NCBI RefSeq assembly: GCF_011947225.1
Contig: NZ_JAATVW010000015.1
Span: 1 to 64,000 of the forward strand
Direction: 5' to 3'
Length of the DNA: 64,000 nt
Source: Planosporangium flavigriseum
GTDB lineage: Bacteria; Actinomycetota; Actinomycetes; Mycobacteriales; Micromonosporaceae
Shown here: one piece after another, positions 62,198 through 64,000 of the stretch
Position numbering within the stretch: position 1 is the stretch's first letter
Layout: each line of letters opens with the position of its first letter
Position numbers and translations under genes: made by a program
Notes under the pieces: generated by a model
Databases searched by the model: none
Told to the model about the DNA's origin: nothing
What the model saw: only the letters and a program-made list of their open reading frames with translations

Positions 62198-62251
62198 CTA
62201 TACGGGCGGGCGGGTCTATGCGGGCGGGCTGGTCTATGCGGGCCGGCTGGC
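62198..62251 (-). repeat. Three 18-bp copies spanning the tam stop codon
   Basis: CTATGCGGGCSGGCTGGY-type units (plus strand) start at 62198, 62216 and 62234. The copy at 62234 contains the last codons and TAG stop of the minus-strand methyltransferase gene. The other two repeat them downstream with one to three base changes each. Confidence 0.93.
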
Positions 62252-63034
62252 GACGAGGAACAGGCGTGGGAAGGGCAGCACCGTGCCGTAGTCGCGGCGC
62301 GGGTACTCCTGGCGCAGCCGCTGCGCCACGTCGGCGCGGAAGCGGGCGGCTGCTGCCGGATCGCCGGCCAGCGCGTCCAGGTAGGGCCGCAGGCCGGTGC
62401 CGGAGAACCATTTGAGCACCGGGTCGGTGCCGGGCAGGATGTGCAGGTACGTCGTCTGCCAGGCGTTGACGGCCAGTCCGCTGCCGAACAGTACGTCGAG
62501 GTACTCGTCGACCGGGCGCACCGGATTGACGCTGCGTGGGCCGGTGGCGGACGCCGCCGCGCGCAGCCGGTCGGCCCACTCCGGTGCGCGGGTGACCGCG
62601 CGGAAGACCTCCGCCGCTGGCGTGTCGTCGATCGTCGGCACCTGGATCGCCAGCGCGCCGCCCGGGCGCAGCGCTGCCGCCCAGGCGGGCAGGGCGGCGA
62701 GGTGATCGGGTACCCACTGCAGGGCGGCGTTGGAGACGATCACGTCGACGGACTCCGGCGCGGGCCGCCACTGTGCGATGTCGCCGAGGCCGAACTCGAG
62801 CCGGCCGGGCCGGGTGAGCCGGGTCGCCGCCGAGATCATCTCCGATGAGGAGTCGAGACCGTACACGTGGGCGCCCGGCCAGCGGTCGGCCAGCGTGGCG
62901 GTGACGGTACCGGGGCCGCAGCCGAGGTCGACGACGCGCGCCGGCGCGGACGTGGGGATCTGGGCGACCAGGTCGTGGAACGGGCGGGACCGCTCCGCGC
63001 CGAACAACTCGTACTGTGCGGGGTCCCAACTCAC
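62234..63034 (-). CDS. tam: Trans-aconitate 2-methyltransferase
   Basis: The 266-residue protein starts MSWDPAQYELFGAERSRPFH, the signature opening of Tam (WDPxxYxxFxxxRxRPxxDL). It has VVDLGCGPGTVTATLADRWP as the SAM site, with ALQWVPDHLAALPAWAAAL and YPRRDYGTVLPFPRLFLVAS at the end. It methylates trans-aconitate, which inhibits aconitase. It is monocistronic and convergent with the sigma factor gene. Its 3' end is tandemly repeated. Confidence 0.94.
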   Translation of the reverse strand: MSWDPAQYELFGAERSRPFHDLVAQIPTSAPARVVDLGCGPGTVTATLADRWPGAHVYGLDSSSEMISAATRLTRPGRLEFGLGDIAQWRPAPESVDVIVSNAALQWVPDHLAALPAWAAALRPGGALAIQVPTIDDTPAAEVFRAVTRAPEWADRLRAAASATGPRSVNPVRPVDEYLDVLFGSGLAVNAWQTTYLHILPGTDPVLKWFSGTGLRPYLDALAGDPAAAARFRADVAQRLRQEYPRRDYGTVLPFPRLFLVASRPA

Positions 63035-63045
63035 CGGAAAAGCAT

Positions 63046-63082
63046 GATCGCGGGGGACCGGAGTGTCCAGTCCCCCGCGATC
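63046..63082. terminator. Hairpin bounded by ATGATC before tam
   Basis: GATCGCGGGGGAC and its complement (63070-63082) enclose 11 bases. It lies between the NlpC/P60 gene end and the tam start, both on the minus strand. There is no T-run, so it may act as a terminator or be a repeat of the GATC-bounded type. Confidence 0.6.
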
Positions 63083-63094
63083 GTGACGTGCTCT

Positions 63095-64000
63095 TTAGCG
63101 AACCCGGCCGTACCCGTACGGCGACATCATGTCGACGCTGGCGAGCTTCACGTGCTCGCCGGGCTGCGGCGCGTGGATCACCTGGTTGTTGCCGACGTAG
63201 ATCGCCACGTGCCCCAACCCGGAGTAGAACACCAGGTCACCGGGTTGCAGCTGACTACGGGAGATGCGGGCGGTCTGGTTGTACTGCATCGCGGCGTTGT
63301 GCGGCAGGGACTTGCCGGCCGACTCCCACGCCGCTGCGGTGAGTCCGGAGCAGTCGTACCCGTTGGGTCCGGACGCGGCGTAGACGTACGGCTTGCCGAT
63401 GGCGCCGTACGCGAAGCGGACCGCGGCGCCGGCGCTGCCGGCGATGTTCGGGGCCGCGACGGCGGCCGGCTTCGGTGCGGTCGCGGACCCGAAGGCCTTC
63501 TGGCGCAGCTCCATCAGCTTGGCGAGATCGCCCTCGATCTTTGCCTTCTGGTCGGCCAGGCTCTGCTGGGCCGCCCGCTGCTGGTTGAGCAGATCGTCGA
63601 GCTTCTTCTTCTCGGCGTCGTACTGCTCCTTGGCCTGGGCGTAGCCCTGGATCTCACGCTGCTGGGTGCTCGCGATGCGGTTGAGCGAGGTGAGGTCGCC
63701 GAGGAGCGTGCCGGGAGACGTGTCTGACAGCAGCAGCGCCATCGACGACGGGCCACCGCCCTTGTACGCCTGTACGGCAATTTTTCCCACGTTGGCGTAC
63801 GCCGAGTCGACCTTGGACTGCAGCGGCGCCAACTGTGCATTGAGGGCGTCGGCAGCGGTCTGGGTCGTCTTCAGCTGTTCACCGACCCCGTTGTACTGCT
63901 CGACGACCTTTTCGAGCGCACTGGAGGACTGGTTGATCTGCTGCTGCAACTCGGCTGGGGAAGGCTCCGCGTTGGCCGCCGCCGCAGGGGCGAGGACGGC
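63095..64000 (-). CDS. NlpC/P60-family (C40) peptidoglycan endopeptidase, N-terminus off the window
   Basis: The visible 301 residues begin inside a signal peptide (VLAPAAAANAEPSP), continue with a long coiled coil (about visible residues 17-165; QQRAAQQSLADQKAKIEGDL) and end in an NlpC/P60 domain. The catalytic cysteine is in NGYDCSGLTAAAWE, the histidine in GLGHVAIYVGN and the third polar residue in NQVIHAPQPG. This is the RipA/CwlO-type layout of secreted actinobacterial cell-wall hydrolases that split septal peptidoglycan. The signal peptide start lies beyond 64000. Confidence 0.93.
   Translation of the reverse strand, partial: AVLAPAAAANAEPSPAELQQQINQSSSALEKVVEQYNGVGEQLKTTQTAADALNAQLAPLQSKVDSAYANVGKIAVQAYKGGGPSSMALLLSDTSPGTLLGDLTSLNRIASTQQREIQGYAQAKEQYDAEKKKLDDLLNQQRAAQQSLADQKAKIEGDLAKLMELRQKAFGSATAPKPAAVAAPNIAGSAGAAVRFAYGAIGKPYVYAASGPNGYDCSGLTAAAWESAGKSLPHNAAMQYNQTARISRSQLQPGDLVFYSGLGHVAIYVGNNQVIHAPQPGEHVKLASVDMMSPYGYGRVR

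Overview
The window is high-GC DNA with short intergenic gaps, many GTG starts and many four-base stop/start overlaps. The gene content points to an actinobacterium, most likely Micromonosporaceae: two WhiB proteins, a SigR/RsrA redox pair, a fused 2-oxoglutarate decarboxylase (kgd), nickel superoxide dismutase with its SodX protease, a DUF574-type methyltransferase and an MprAB/PepD-like operon. The family-level placement is inference.

Region 1-11100 looks accessory. It opens with the first 35 codons of an IS605-type tnpB. It then carries SRPBCC and membrane proteins and a partner-switching module (STAS antagonist, GAF-SpoIIE phosphatase, anti-sigma-type ATPase). A 3' fragment of an initiator tRNA gene with its terminator follows; this is typical of an integration scar. 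Next come an orphan multi-PAS histidine kinase, an asparaginase beside a CE4 deacetylase-like hydrolase, a TetR regulator, a frame-broken remnant and a small tyrosine phosphatase.

Region 11100-18000 holds a Rieske lipoprotein, small unknown proteins, a PAP2/phospholipase D pair, a FUSC-type membrane protein, a multispan membrane protein and hisN.

Region 18000-36100 is a conserved actinobacterial core resembling the Mycobacterium tuberculosis Rv3228-Rv3219 neighbourhood: rsgA, aroA, SRAP, sigR-rsrA, biotinyl carrier protein, pdtaS and whiB1. Here pdtaS and whiB1 are separated by a sulfur-assimilation operon (leader peptide, sulfite reductase, zinc ribbon, APS reductase, chelatase) and by an SCP2/glycogen-debranching pair.

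Region 36100-47000 carries an anti-sigma-type ATPase with a GNAT enzyme, sodN/sodX, malic enzyme, an alcohol-dehydrogenase-like oxidoreductase, a secreted hydrolase, kgd with its small neighbour, and a hotdog protein. Region 47000-64000 has an OlsB/PlsC-like lipid pair, a two-component system with HtrA protease, glpK, an ABC exporter, a GGDEF-EAL protein, a DUF574 methyltransferase, an SDR reductase, a principal-type sigma factor, tam, and an NlpC/P60 endopeptidase cut by the right edge.

The least explained pattern is that four unrelated genes (ends near 12081, 36072, 38011 and 62234) have their last codons plus the stop codon tandemly repeated in 18-20 bp units. Other items worth a look are a probable CTG start for rsgA, a consensus SigR promoter placed to make a longer SigR isoform, a sulfur-type leader peptide, a CRP-like site before whiB1, and four long intergenic hairpins that all end in GATC. 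No CRISPR array, prophage or recognisable defence system was found.
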